In this document: one piece after another, positions 29,842-42,196 of the stretch
Numbering within the stretch: the first letter of the stretch is position 1
Layout of the letters: every line of letters begins with the position of its first letter
Assembly (NCBI GenBank): GCA_047495785.1
Contig: JBLDXI010000009.1
Span: 1,488,001 to 1,552,000, forward strand
Origin: Lepidodermella squamata
Lineage: Eukaryota; Gastrotricha
DNA length: 64,000 bases
Direction: 5' to 3'
Program-made: the position numbers and the translations under genes
Notes under the pieces: generated by a model
What the model was told of the DNA's origin: nothing
What the model saw: the letters and a program-made list of their open reading frames with translations, nothing else
The model's database searches: none

Positions 29842-32004
29842 ATGCATAGATTCTCGCTGCAGATCGCTGTAATTTCTACAGTTCTAGCGGTTATTTCAGT
29901 CACAAGCTTCAATCGATTTCTATCAAATTTAAATGGCAAAGACCAACAGGGAATTGGTGTTACCAAAATAGCTGTTAATTTGTTCCTGGTAGCGACGAGC
30001 GTCGCATCCTTGATATCTGCACTTCTAACAGCCTACCTATCCTTATTCCTGCCTATATCTCGATTGCATCAATCGACCTACGATGTCCTTCTTCACTTCG
30101 GCTGCGCCATTTACTTCCGTTTGGTTTCCCTCGCTTATTGGCGAAGGTTAGAGCACGCTACCAAGAATGTCAGGGAGGTTCAAGAGGCAACACTGCTACG
30201 CCTTTTATCCGAAAATTCCGATACTGAATATGGTAGGAAAATGAAGTTTGCCGAGATAAAGGACAGGGAAGATTACCGTCGGAAGCATCCATTTTGCACA
30301 TACGAGCCTTTCAGAGACTATGTTGAAAGAATGGAGCACAAAGGCGAATTCAACCTGAATACAGCGCGAGACATTGGTCAGTTCTATCTGAGTTCAGGCA
30401 CAACTGGGAAAGCCAAGACAATACCCGGAGTGGTTAACTCGTCTTATTCCAGACGCGAAGGACTTTTTATGTAATAGTTTATTCATTACAAAATGAAAAA
30501 ATCTATGAAATTATTTTGCAGATGGAACTATTTGCCATTGATGCTCCCATCGGAACCCTATCTTGCACCTCTCAAGTCAGCTGCATTCTACTTCACACCT
30601 CGATGGAGATTTTCTTCAACAGGAATAGCGATCGGACCTGCTTCAGTATTGCCTCCAGCACACCGCAGCTTTGCCGTTTCCCTCGCGCGATCTTCCCCTG
30701 AAGCGATTCACGTCTCGATATCAGAAACCGGTCAAACTTACTTGCATTGGCTCTTCGCTCTTTACGACCCTGAGCTGGTTAGGATTGATGCTGTATACGG
30801 TGGTTCACTAGTCTCTTGCCTAGAATTTCTCTCGAGCCACTGGTCTCAACTCAGCCAAGACATCAGAACTGGACGAATAAATGACAACTCGAAACTTGAA
30901 ATTCCGTCCGATATTCTCGAGAAAATTACGCCTCTATTATGGGCAGATCCTGAAAGGGCTGATGAAATCGATCGCCAATTCGCGAAAGGAGACAAAGGCG
31001 TCATAACTCGACTTTGGCCTCGAATTAAGATGTGTTACGCTATCGTAACAGGCGCTCACAGCATTTGCGTGGACCGCATTCGTCATTTTATGGGACCGGA
31101 CGTTAAAATCTACTCCTCGATGTACGTTTCAAGTGAGTGCGGTGCTGCAGCACTGAATTTGGCTCATCCTTACGTTGGTGGTCAGAAAAATGTGAAAAGC
31201 GATAAGGAGCTGTTCACAATGGTACCGAATGGCGGGGTATTCTTCGAATTCATTCCAGTGACCGGTGATGAACATGATCAGGTTCACCTTGACCAGCCGA
31301 CGAATAGCGTTTTTATGGATGAATTAAAGAAAGGATGTCGGTATGAAGTCGCGCTTTCGTCTGATACATGTGGTTTCTATCGCTATCGGATTGGAGACAT
31401 TATCGAAGTCGTGGATTTCCACAACCAAGCCCCTGTGGTTGAGTTCTGCGCTCGAGTTGGCAGCTTGCTAGATCTCCGCGGAGAGAAAACGGCTGAAGAT
31501 GCGGTGCTGAACGCGCTGAAAAACTGCGTTGGAGAAAAATGGCGGGGTAGTAAAAATCTGGCTAACTTCACTGCCACTGAATGCTTGTCGATTCGAAAAT
31601 TCCTCTCAGAGGCTAAAGACAAATCGAAATACGAAGCTTTGGTCAATGACGTTCCCGGCTCGATGTACTACGTCATTTTTGCCGAAGTAGAGGGTTTGAA
31701 CCGAAAACTTTCCCCCGAGGAGGTTTCAACTTTTGACGAGGAACTTCAAAAGACTGCCGCTCGATTTAGTTACTACCGGAGTTTGAATTCCATGGCCATG
31801 CCCAAGGTATAATTCTTTTTTTACCAATCCATTAGCGATTTTATCGTTTATTACGACTAGGTCTACATTTTAAAACCTGGCTCATTTGATGGGATGAAAC
31901 GGCGAGCTTTGGAAAAAGCTGGATCTGTTTCAAATCAATACAAAACGCCACGATATGTCAAAGCCGAAGATATAATTCAGTTCCTCCTTGATTCTGCTGT
32001 TTGA
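29842..32004 (+). CDS. GH3-domain protein with N-terminal membrane anchor (GHDC-like)
   Basis: Three exons (29842-30470, 30522-31806, 31861-32004) give about 685 residues. Two hydrophobic segments (residues about 7-25 and 43-72) precede a full GH3 fold, the acyl-adenylating enzyme superfamily known from plant auxin/jasmonate conjugation and present in animals as GHDC. Visible motifs are the nucleotide-binding YLSSGTTGKAKTIP (residues 183-195), SSECGAAALNL, GCRYEVALSSDTCGFYRYRIGD and VEFCARVGSLLDLRGEKTAED. The C-terminal subdomain ends SNQYKTPRYV, the usual K-x-P-R region. Together these suggest an active acyl-acid adenylase or amido synthetase; the animal substrate is unknown. The membrane anchor implies a secretory or organelle-membrane location. 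Confidence 0.85.
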
Positions 32005-32459
32005 TCTAGATTCTGATCGATATTCTAGGACACTTGAAGTGTTGCTTGTAACCCTTACTAGGTATCCATGAGTACTTACGGCGTTATAAATGAAATTAGT
32101 AAGACCTGCTCTTTCAAATAAAGGAATGAAGTCCCACTGTTGCAAAGTTGATGATATGCAATGTATTTTGCCATTTTTCAAAATTAATTTACACTCAATT
32201 TTTCGCCCATCCCACTACACCACAAATTGAACGCAATACTTAACCAAGGCCCTTGTGTAATGAAACTGGAGTTTTAAAAGCTTTTCTTGCTTTTTGGTGC
32301 GAAGAAAATGGCACTCATCAATCATGGATCCATTGACACATTTGCGGCGCGCATTTAAAATCGATACGAGTTCGCATTCTTCGAGTCAAGTGTGCGAGTC
32401 AATCGACATAAAAATATATTGATGACCTCTCATAAACTTACAATACAACCGTTTTCGCC
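32005..32459. other. Spacer GH3 to ligand-gated channel 1
   Basis: 455 bp, AT-rich. An AAAAATATAT stretch at 32409-32418 lies about 45 bp before the channel ATG. No gene was seen. Confidence 0.4.
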
Positions 32460-34471
32460 ATGAAAAAACTAATATGGTCATTATTACCTCTCATGCTTAT
32501 GAGTACCAAGTCGGGTAGCGTGTTACAACCTGAGAATGGAACCTCGGCGTTGACCAACGGGACTATCATGGAAACGACTGTCTCCCGAACAGACACTGTC
32601 ACACAATCGTCCCATAATTCCTTGGACTCTCCAATATCAGAATATGAACTGGAGGAGTTCCTCTTTCGGAATTATTCAAGCGCGTGTCGCCCGCGGAGAG
32701 ATGCTCGAAAACCCGTGGCGATCGAGCTCGGTATGAAGTTATACGCCTTGAACGAGATTGTTAGTCATTGAAGCGATTTTTCAATCATCTTAACGAGAAT
32801 TGTTTTGCAGATTGAGAGAACTCACGAGATTATTGTGACCGCATCCTTAACTGTTCAATGGTGGGACGAATTTCTTCAGTGGGAAAACACGTCTTATTCT
32901 CAGATTGAATTGATAGCGATGCCGAGCTCCAAGCTTTGGTAAATTCCTGATCAAAGTTTTACCCAGGGAGAAACTGTTTCGTTCTACAGGCTTCCGGATA
33001 TCGCGCTAACAAATTCGGGTGACATCTATGCCTTCATGCTGTCTCGAGGGATGATGGCAGTGGTGCATTCTAACGGGGAAGTCGAGTATTTCCCCGAGGC
33101 TACAGTTACAGCTTTTTGCCAGTTTGATCTAACCTACTTCCCTTTCGATCGTCAAATGTGCGATTTCAAGTCGGTTCGTTTCAAAAATAGTTCAGAGTTG
33201 CCTACATCGTGATTTTTTAGATTTGAAAGCTGGAGTTACATTATTTCCCAACAAACTTTCAGCCTGGTTGTTCCTCCTGTTAATACTCATCGATATGGCA
33301 ATAATGAACAATGGCATCTAGTGGACACATTCGGCCGGATCTACACAGCCTGCTACAATTACACTGTTACAAAATCCTACTGCTACCCGGGGGTAACTCA
33401 TGATTTCCTATCGATTCGTGGTTTGTAACAGCTATTTTTGTGATAGGCTTTATTTCGACTTCTCCTACATCGAAAATCCGATTACTACCTCATCATGATA
33501 ATTGTTCCCTCAATAATTTTCTCAGTCGTTGAGTTGGTCGCATTCTCACTGCCTTTAGCTGAGGTCTCCAAGCTCCAGATCACCTTCACCTGCCTATTAT
33601 CCTATGCAGTTTTTCAGGTTTCAGCCCTTTCCCCCGATTAAGTTGCCTTATCCTAGATGTTTTGTAGACCACTGTCCGAGGTGATATGCCTAGGACATCA
33701 GACCACGACCCGTAAGTTTTCGGCAAAAACCTCCTTACCCTTTGAATTCGATTCGATTCACAGTTTGCTGTCAATTTACTTTGATTTGCAAATGGGGTTC
33801 ATAGCATTTGCTTTGGCTGGTGAAGCATGTGTCTTCCTTTCCTTACAACAGGCCTTCCATACAAGGGTATGACTTCCATCATTCAGTTGTATCTCTACCT
33901 ATTTTCGATTCTGCTGTAGAAAGCTCCGAAGTGGCTGATCAAAATGATGTTTATTCCTGAGTGGTCTTACGCTGACCTTCCCAATGAATCTGTAACTGTT
34001 GCTGTCGAGACTGAATTGGTTGAAATGAACTCAAATGAAACGAAAGAGCCATTACTCCTCAAGCCACCAAACCTTGACCCCTCCATTTTTACGTCTACGC
34101 CAAATTTACCAGTCAGCACGCCGCAAATGAACAGCCACTCTCGGCGTGTGAATAGATACCAGTCTCGACTGGACATGGCCAAAGTTACGCGATACCCTTC
34201 CCTCGACGTAGTCAGTCAACAGATGGAGAACCGGCCAGACGGAGATCTCCCGCCGGCTTTTGACCGACGAAGAGATCGCCTAACCGCCTGTGAACGCCGA
34301 AAATGGGAGATGATTGCTCATCGTATTGAGCAGTTCGTCGCTGCCTTCTACACGGTCGCAGTGGTGGTAACTCCCTTGTTCATGTTTTACCTCGCCAGAG
34401 TCTTCGAATCAATTAAAGACATCGGTGACAATGAACACGCTGCCGAGATGCATGTTTCTTACAGTAATTAA
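32460..34471 (+). CDS. Cys-loop ligand-gated ion channel subunit 1 (nAChR-like, orphan)
   Basis: Eight exons (32460-32759, 32811-32938, 32990-33169, 33221-33392, 33447-33617, 33669-33712, 33764-33866, 33920-34471) give about 549 residues. There is a signal peptide (residues 1-19) and a glycosylatable N-terminal region. The Cys-loop is complete (CQFDLTYFPFDRQMC). M1-M2 reads DYYLIMIIVPSIIFSVVELV, AFSLPLAEVSKLQITFTCLL; the position of the usual cation-channel GEK is AEV. M3 is GFIAFALAGEACVFL and a final M4 ends MFYLARVF. Loop C has no vicinal Cys pair, so classical acetylcholine binding as an alpha subunit is unlikely. M2-M3 reads FQTTVRGDMPRTSDHDP. It is the most diverged of the four receptors here and the only one on the + strand. 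Confidence 0.85.
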
Positions 34472-34497
34472 ATGCTACAACATAAATAAAGCGATAA

Positions 34498-36411
34498 TTA
34501 TTGCTTTCGCACGATCGATGGAACTATTAAGAACATAGCCAAAGGGGTGAAAAATATTAGCGCTACGTAAATCACAAGGACAAATCTGTCTAAAACGTCG
34601 GCTACAAATTCCCATCGATGTCTGCGATCGATTTCCGCGTCGCGATGTGTCATCTTTTCTTCGGCTTCTTGACGCTGAACCTCTTGTTGCACCTCCAAAT
34701 CAGTTGGATGCTCGGGGATGCCGAAGAGAGATACAAAACCTGGCTCGCCCTCCTTATGATTCGAGTACCTTTCCATCATTTTTTTGATCACAAGTTTCTC
34801 CTGTACGAATAGGAAAAAACATCAGCCATGAACTTCGTCAATGATTAAACTAACGTCAAGCTGGCCATTTTTCTTCAGAAAATCCACAGGCTTCTTGATA
34901 TTGAAAATCTTTCCAAAGAAACACGCAAGTTGGTAAGCCCAGTTCGGAACATATTGCTTGTGCCGTTTGTCGCAACTTTTCCGATAGCACACGAAAACAA
35001 GACCTTCAGCAAGCATTGATATGCATATGTAACCCATGGACAGGGCGATGTAGTAACAGAGCAGGGGAATCTTATCCGAAGTTCGCGGGATGTCTTCGAT
35101 GATCATGAGTTGGAAAACTCCATAAGCGAGGAGGCAAGTGAATGAAATGTGAACTTTCATGACTTCGTCGACGGGTAGCGTGAAAGTCCCGATTTGAGCA
35201 ATTGAAATGATAACGCTGGGCACAATTACGTTGATCAGGTAGTAACCGACCTAAAGAACCTTGCAATAGCTCCAAAATGAAACAAGTCAAAATACCTTGC
35301 GCTGAATACGAAGTTCGAATTCCGTCCGGCAAAATATGTTATTGGTCACGTATTGCACGTTGTAAATTCTCTGACTCGTGTTTGTGAGTTTCCACTGTTC
35401 ATTTTCTACATAGAAATCAGCCTCAATGTTTGGGGCGGAAATAAAGTTTGGAATGTTACCGATCCAATATCGAAGCTGAATCGAATCTCCGAAATGAAAC
35501 CTTTGGAAATCGATGGTGTAACGCCAGGCTTCCATTGTCAGCACGCAAATTTGCTCGTCAAAGGGAAAGTAGCGAAGATCGAAATCTGTAGCTGTATTTT
35601 GCAGCGAATTCAATATCTTTTTGTAAATCACCAACCGCAAAATGCTCTAAACGTCCCGCCAGGTCGATAACTTGCATAGCCATTGGAACTCATCCTTAAC
35701 ATTTCTTGATTGTGCATTAACAGCAGCTCGTAATGCTGCTCTGAATTGATCATAGCAACTTCAAAGAAAATTCGTCATTTAGCTAGTCATTTTTAAGGGA
35801 TCCTCATTCTCACGTTCCGGAATCCATACTTCGGTGTGAGGAACTACTACGCTAGCTAAACATGCGTGCGGGAAGGATGTATTCCTAAATTAGAAAGTAA
35901 TCACTGAGAAATCGAAATGGGGCGAATTGCTTACCAAACGTGAAATTCGTCATACCAATAGAATAGAATATATCCGGTCAGCTGTAAAATTTTCTCCTTT
36001 TCCAGCTGTTAAGTTCAAATGCATCTTTGATCCTAGTTTCCCCAATTACTAGCGAAACTTACCACTTCATTTATTGACGAGAGGACGAGCCTTACTTCGA
36101 TTTCAATGTGCTTCCGAGCTTGTAATATAGGGCGCTCCCAAGTTTTATGCTTTCCAAAAATGTCCCTTGCAATATCAGATTCCGATACTGATGAATAGCG
36201 CAATTGATGTAAAATTAAGTTTTTGGAGTTATTTATCGGTTTAACCTGTGACATTATCGCACAACTTCGAATTGGGAGGTATTGGGCGATCCAACTTCGT
36301 TGCATTACTCTTGACGTTGGCATAAGGATTCGGCGACCCGCCGGCTGCATCAGACGAAAGAGAAGCGCGTGCCAGACAAAGTAGGCTCAGCAAGCCATAA
36401 ACTCTATCCAT
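34498..36411 (-). CDS. Cys-loop ligand-gated ion channel subunit 2 (orphan)
   Basis: Nine exons read down from 36411 (36411-36246, 36187-36063, 36005-35935, 35884-35814, 35758-35636, 35585-35460, 35405-35296, 35250-34855, 34800-34498) give about 496 residues. It has a signal peptide (VYGLLSLLCLARAS), the WERP...IEIEVRLVLSSINEV start typical of the receptor N-domain, loop A WIPELAMINSEQ, the Cys-loop C-DFDLRYFPFDEQIC and a loop B Trp (EAWRYT). M1 is YYLINVIVPSVIISI; M2 runs LPVDEVMKVHISFTCLLAYG; M4 is RFVLVIYVALIFFTPLAMFL. No vicinal Cys is present in loop C (YVTNNIFCRTEF). The intron at 35406-35459 is 54 nt with no in-frame stop, so keeping it would insert 18 residues in the loop F region. 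It is a close paralogue of subunits 3 and 4, with shared intron positions. Confidence 0.87.
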
Positions 36412-37418
36412 TTATGTGCGCGATAGATCGAGATTTTCGAACAGCACTCGTTAGATTCTTTTGATCACAAAATATGTCGCTGGTATCATAAATTTTTAAG
36501 TGACACCAAACAAATACCGTGCTTACGGCTCTGATTACGCATACCGGGCGCAATTTATATGGTTCGTATTTTATAGACGGTTTTTCCTCATTCAGAGGAT
36601 AAGTCCTTGGCGACGAAGACGCGATTAACAAGAAAGCGCCAATGAATTGATTTATAAGCGATGAGCAGGCTCACTTATAGAACTAAATTGCGCGTGTTGT
36701 AAGCGTAACACACTTGTCTGGTATCATTAATTATTCAGCAGTGCTGCATACCGACATCGCAGAACCCATTTTTCGATAGGCGCAGACATTGAGTTTGTTC
36801 AATAAAAAAATCACGCGACAGGCGATGTAGAATTATGTTCAGAACTGCCCTAATAGATCCTCATCGTTTATTTTGATTTCATTAGAAACAACGGTATTCT
36901 GCAGGTTTAGCGCACCGGCTCCCTGTTGCCCGAAGAAACAGACAAATTAAATAGATAAGTATCTATAATTTGTTTACAACAACTTGAATAAAAGCACAAT
37001 AAAAAGTTATTGGAACTAAATTGCCTACTTTATTGTCCCTGGTGCAACGACGATGACCTGGTTGGATAATGATACTAAAAAAATAAGCCCCTGCTTCGGT
37101 TTAATATATAGGTATACATTAAAAATTGATATTCACAGAAAATGAAATGAAAAATCATTTTCATTCATATTCACAATAATCCGGAAATCGTAGAAATAAA
37201 TTTCATTATTTTCTGCGAACATTTTTATTTTGAACAAAATATTGTAATTCTGTCAGTGGACTTCTTATTCCAGCTTACTAATTCCAGTTATAGAGATTCC
37301 CTGAATGATAAATTGCAAGTAAGCCATAATTTATCAGTTGCTCTAAACAATGCAAAGCCACGAGATGAACTTTGAGCAAATAATTCTTCAACAATAATCC
37401 GACAATATATATCTTATT
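36412..37418. other. Spacer between channel genes 2 and 3
   Basis: 1007 bp, AT-rich. It lies upstream of channel 2 and downstream of channel 3 (both -). No frame, RNA gene or clear repeat was seen. Confidence 0.4.
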
Positions 37419-39415
37419 TCAGCGGTTCTGCCGAGTAAGCGCGGGCACAACTACAAACATAGCAATAGGGGTAGCTATTATGAGCATGACGTAAATGGTG
37501 AGGACGAATCGGTCGAAAACATCGGCTACAAATTCCCATCGATGTTGCCGGTCAATCTCAGCGTCATGATGCGTCAACTTTTCATTAGCCATCTTGCGCA
37601 GCCGTTCTTCCTTCCTCTCCAACTCAGTTGGCTCGTTCGAAAACTGCTCCAGAATTGAAATGAAGGGCCTCTCGTCCTTACGGTCGTATCGAGCCATTAT
37701 TCCGGCGTCAAGGTCTTGCTCCTATGCGGAAGTTTAGGAACCAAAAATACTGAAATCCAGATTATCTGGCGGAAATCTTACATTCACATCAAGTTCGCCA
37801 GCTTTGTTGAAATGTAACTTTGGTTTCTTTATACCGAAGAGTTTACTGAGTGCACACGCCACTTTGAACACCCAATCTGGGCAGTACTGCTTATGACGTT
37901 TGTCGCAGCTTTTCCGGATGCAAACAAAAACCAGCCCTTCGCCCAGCATTGCTAGGCAGATGTAAGCCATGGACAGGGCGATGTAGTAGCACAATATTGG
38001 AATCTTATCCGAAGTTCGTGGGATGTCTTCGATGATCATGAGTTGGAAAACTCCATAGGCGAGCAAGCAAGTGAAAGAAATGTGAATTTTCATCACTTCA
38101 TCGACTGGCAGCGTAAATGTGCCGATTTGAGCGATCGAGATAATAACGCTGGGTACAATGACATTTATCAAATAGTAACCGACCTAGTCATCGAATAATT
38201 TAGGTTCATCAATATTATAATATTATAGGTAGATGTTTACCTTCCGCTGCAAATGAATTTCGAATTCAACTCGGCAGAATATGTTATTTGTGACATATTG
38301 GACGTTGTAAATTCGTTGGGAAAGATTCATAAGTTTCCACTGCTCGTTTTCTGTTGGAAATAATTGTTTTTAAGTTGCTATCCTCCTCTCATTGATCCTT
38401 ACCGATCCAGTAACGTAACTGAATTGTATCACCGAAATGAAATAGTTGGTAATCGACGGTATATCGCCAAGATTCCATTGTCAAAATGCATTGCTGCTCA
38501 TCGAACGGAAAGTATCTCAAATCGAAATCTGAGTGTAAAAAAACAAAGGTTGACATCTTTTTTCGGACGTAGAATTTCTGTAGCCTACCACAGAATGCCC
38601 TGAAAGTTCCACCGGGTCGGTAACTAGCGTAACCATTTGCGTACATCCTAACCATTTCTTGATTATGCATCAACAGAAGTTCATAATGCTGCTCTGAATT
38701 GATCATTGCGACTGAAAGTGAATTAAGAAATCTAAAAATTTGCTAATGAAATGAGATTGATTTCATACCTTCGGGAATCCAAACTTCCGTGAAAGGAACT
38801 ACAACATGACCAAGGCAGGCATGAGGAAAAGTTGTGTTCCTATCAGAAACATGTTTTAGAAGCTGAGAATTCTATCGTACATCAACTTACCAAGCATGGA
38901 ATTCGTCGAACCAATAAAATAATAAATAGCCAGTCATCTTGAGAATTTTCTCCTTCTCAATCTATGATAATTGATTACGACCACTACATGAGGATCAAAC
39001 AACGCGACTTACAACATCGTTTATCGACGATAAAACCAGCCGAATTTCAATTGAAATCGGTTTTCGCGCCTGTAATAACGGCCTTTCCCAGTTCCTATGT
39101 TTTCCGAATATATCTCTGGAAATATCAGCTTCGGAAACTTTATGGCGGAAAGTTTTTTATTAGTGGAAAATTTAGTTGTAATTTTAGCAAACCTGTAACG
39201 TTCTGACAAAGTTTTGAGCTGGTTGAGATTGGAGCATCCAATTTGACAGCATTGCTCGGCTCGCCTTCATGCGGATTTCCATGGGATCCGTTATGAGGAA
39301 TCCTACCCCTCTCTTCCTCCTCATTTTTCTTCGTTTCCGTGCCAGCTTTTTCCGATGAAGCAATGGTCAGCCACAGTATGTAAATTAAAATGAATCTTAA
39401 CAGCAAGCTCTTCAT
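37419..39415 (-). CDS. Cys-loop ligand-gated ion channel subunit 3 (orphan)
   Basis: Nine exons (39415-39193, 39137-39013, 38961-38891, 38839-38769, 38711-38589, 38528-38403, 38350-38241, 38183-37782, 37721-37419) give about 517 residues. Exon lengths equal those of subunit 2 almost throughout (125, 71, 71, 123, 126, 110, 303). The signal peptide (SLLLRFILIYILWLTIASS) is followed by a Lys/Glu-rich stretch. Motifs are WERPLLQARK, VWIPEVAMINSEQ, Cys-loop C-DFDLRYFPFDEQQC, ESWRYTVDYQ, YVTNNIFCRVEF, M2 LPVDEVMKIHISFTCLLAYG, and a cytoplasmic loop KRHKQYCPDW. It is a recent tandem duplicate of subunit 2. The DE before the pore helix (-2', -1') suggests cation selectivity, by analogy only. Confidence 0.88.
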
Positions 39416-40299
39416 TGATTAGTCGCTAATTGGACTAACTTAATGAAGCTCTTGTACCTTTTCACTATTAAATCAGAAAAGGGGCATCATCAAAATCGAG
39501 TACGTCAAAAATTCGTCGCTAGCAAAAAATTTGAAAATTATATAACAACGAAAAATCGTAACTATAAGAGCAGGCAAGTTTATTAATAATTAATTTCTGA
39601 CTTCCGACTCACGCTATTAGCATAATAGGAAGTAACTTTTCGAAGCAAAGTAAGCACAGGAAAATCTCGAAGGGGCAATAGAATGAACTATTTACGACTA
39701 GGAACGTTTTAGAATCAAAGAATATCGGGTGACGCAGTGTCTTGAGGGCACTTAATCCGAGGGCGTCTGCGAATCATGACAAAATAGCCCCTACTCGCGT
39801 ACGGCCGTCGATTGCATTTAGAAATGGACTACAAGTGGTCACATGCCAGTGTCCCGACGGGAAAATACCTGTAGAAAAGGCTGTCTCTGTAGAGATTTTC
39901 ACAGGTGCTCCTTTTATCGCTGTCTGAATTTATGGCATCGATCTATTATACGACAAATGGAATGAGGACTTGGGCAAACAAATACCCCGTAAACGCAAGG
40001 ATCTTGTGTATTCAATATTTTGAAGAGGAATTTGAAGAAATGAACTGATGCTAAATTTCGTCAAAGCATGTCATGCTAAGATTTGAGACAACACATCATC
40101 AACCAGTTTCAACCAGTTTCAATGCAGCCGCCTATTTTTACCATTGAAGAGGAGTCATTTGTCATTCCAGTGTTCAGGATGTGTTTAACTCATATTTTGA
40201 TGTGAATAAATGCAAAGTGCAGTTCAATTTTAGTTCGGTGACACGTGCAAAACAATCAAATATTTATCTTGTTTTATTGCTCGTCACAAAAAAAATCAA
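39416..40299. other. Spacer between channel genes 3 and 4
   Basis: 884 bp. It contains a small direct repeat (CAACCAGTTT twice at 40100-40119) and several short frames without coding character. Presumably it holds the promoter of channel 3 and the 3' UTR of channel 4. Confidence 0.4.
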
Positions 40300-42196
40300 T
40301 CAGGTTTTTGATACTGCTACGGAATGAACAGGACTAGGTACAAAAATGAACATAACGACTGGCGTCAATATAATCAGAGAAAAATAGCCGAGTAAAACTA
40401 GTCTGTCAATGACTTCCGCAGAATATTCCCATTGGAATCGCCGCGCCTCCTCGGCATTATGCTGCGATATAGCTTCATCGAATTCAACGCTTAGCGAATG
40501 CTGGCGTTTCTCGAATTCGCTCATAACAGGGGTATCTTCGAAGAGTGACAAAAATTGAGCAGGTAGCCAAAACTCGGCTGACACCAACCCGGCGGACCGT
40601 TTCTTTTGATTGACTTGCCTTGTTGTTAGAATTTCTGGGATCACGCTATTCCAATGAATTTCAGCTGGTCGGGGCATGCGAAGGTAATCACCGACCAGGC
40701 AGCATAACCCGAATATAACACGGGGACATTTAGCTTTGTGACGAACTTCGCGGCCTTTTCGAAAGCAGACAAATACGAAACCTTCACAGAGCATCGCTAT
40801 GCAAATGTAGGCCATTGATAATGCGATGTAATAACTGAGAATAGGAATTCTGTCCGAAGTTCGAGGAATGTCTATACAAATTTCTTGATAAAATTATGAT
40901 TAAAATTTAAAATAAAATCAGACCTTGAATTATCATTAGCTGGAACACTCCGTAGGCCAATAGGCATGTGAATGATATGTGAATTTTCAGGACTTCATCG
41001 GCCGGCAAGGCGAAGGTCGCAAGTTCGGCGACCGAAATGATCACACTTGGCACAATTACGTTGATCATAAAATAGCCAACTTTTCGCCTGATTTGCAAGG
41101 AGAAAGTAACCTTAATTGGAATCTATTATTTATTTATATATTTCTGGGCCAAGGATTACCCGTGAAAACTCATTTTTATCGACAACGTAGCGAGCTACAG
41201 ATGAGGCTTGGGAGAATTCAGTCAGTTCCCACTGTTCGTTTTCTGTAAAGAATCATTTTTCAGGGAAAATCGAATTGCGCAAAATAGCGTACCTATCCAC
41301 CTGTCGAAGGTTAAATTTTTTGCTAGCGAAAATCGCTGATATTCGATAGTATATCGCCAACTTTCCATGATAAGATCGCAAGTCTATAAAAGCTCAAATT
41401 AACGAAAAGAAAATTGCAGAAAAATAGTTCAACTCAGTACCTGATGATCGAATGGGAAGTAAGTCATGTCGTAGTTGCAATATGCGTGGAAAGTACCACC
41501 TGGGCGATAGCTTGCTCGGCCGTCGCTAGCAACCCTCACCTTTTCTTTATCGTGCATTAACAAGAGCTCGTAATGCTGTTCTGAATTGATCAGGGCAAGT
41601 TCCGGAATCCAAACTTCCTCATGCGGCAAAACAACCGCTCCTAGACAAGCCTGGGGAAATGTCGAATTCCACACGTGAAATTCGTCTATCCATTCCTGCG
41701 AATATTTATTGAATTAATTTTCTATTCTTCCAACTTGGGAAAGAAACGAACGAAGGCTAAATATCCAGTCAGTTGAAGAATCTTGTCCTTGGCAATCTAA
41801 AAACCAAAACTTAATATTTATTATTTTATAGAATTTTGAAATATCTTACCACATCGTTTATCGCGGAGAGAACAAATTGAACCTCGATTTCTATAGCTTT
41901 CCTGCCGTTCAGCACTGGCCTTTCCCATCGGAGGTGTTTCCCGAAAATAGTCTGGCTTATAAGCGCTTCAGAAACCACAACGTCGTCACACAGATGAGAA
42001 TTCGGAGACACAGGTTCGGGAAGCCTCATAGAAACTGTATTGTAGGAATTTTCTGGACAAGGAAAATTCGACCATAAAGTTGTATTCAATCATCCATTAT
42101 ACCTGAATGGCATGAATTGTTGAAGGGCGCGGTGGTTCCGCTAGTTCTGCCTAGCGAAGATAATACAGCAATCAGAATGCGAGACGTGACTTGCAT
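40300..42196 (-). CDS. Cys-loop ligand-gated ion channel subunit 4 (orphan)
   Basis: Eight exons (42196-42103, 42052-41850, 41796-41752, 41695-41441, 41383-41293, 41242-41160, 41110-40924, 40871-40300) give about 509 residues. It has a short signal peptide (RILIAVLSSLG), N-domain FGKHLRWERPVLNGRKAIEIEV, loop A VWIPELALINSEQ, Cys-loop CNYDMTYFPFDHQ-TC and loop B ESWRYTIEYQ. M1-M2 is VGYFMINVIVPSVIISVAEL with LPADEVLKIHISFTCLLAYG. A longer cytoplasmic loop than in 2 and 3 precedes M4 (LVLLGYFSLIILTPVVMFIF). Some introns of 2 and 3 are missing and one before QRF...TCDL is private. The donor after GYLAF (GTTCGT) is non-consensus but restores exact alignment with subunit 2. No vicinal Cys in loop C. 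Confidence 0.84.

Noticed and set aside
35406-35459. Apparent 18-residue insertion in channel subunit 2 compared with subunit 3
   Set aside because: The extra segment begins with GT, ends with AG and sits at the exact intron position of subunits 3 and 4, so it is an intron by default; retention is raised only as a possibility.
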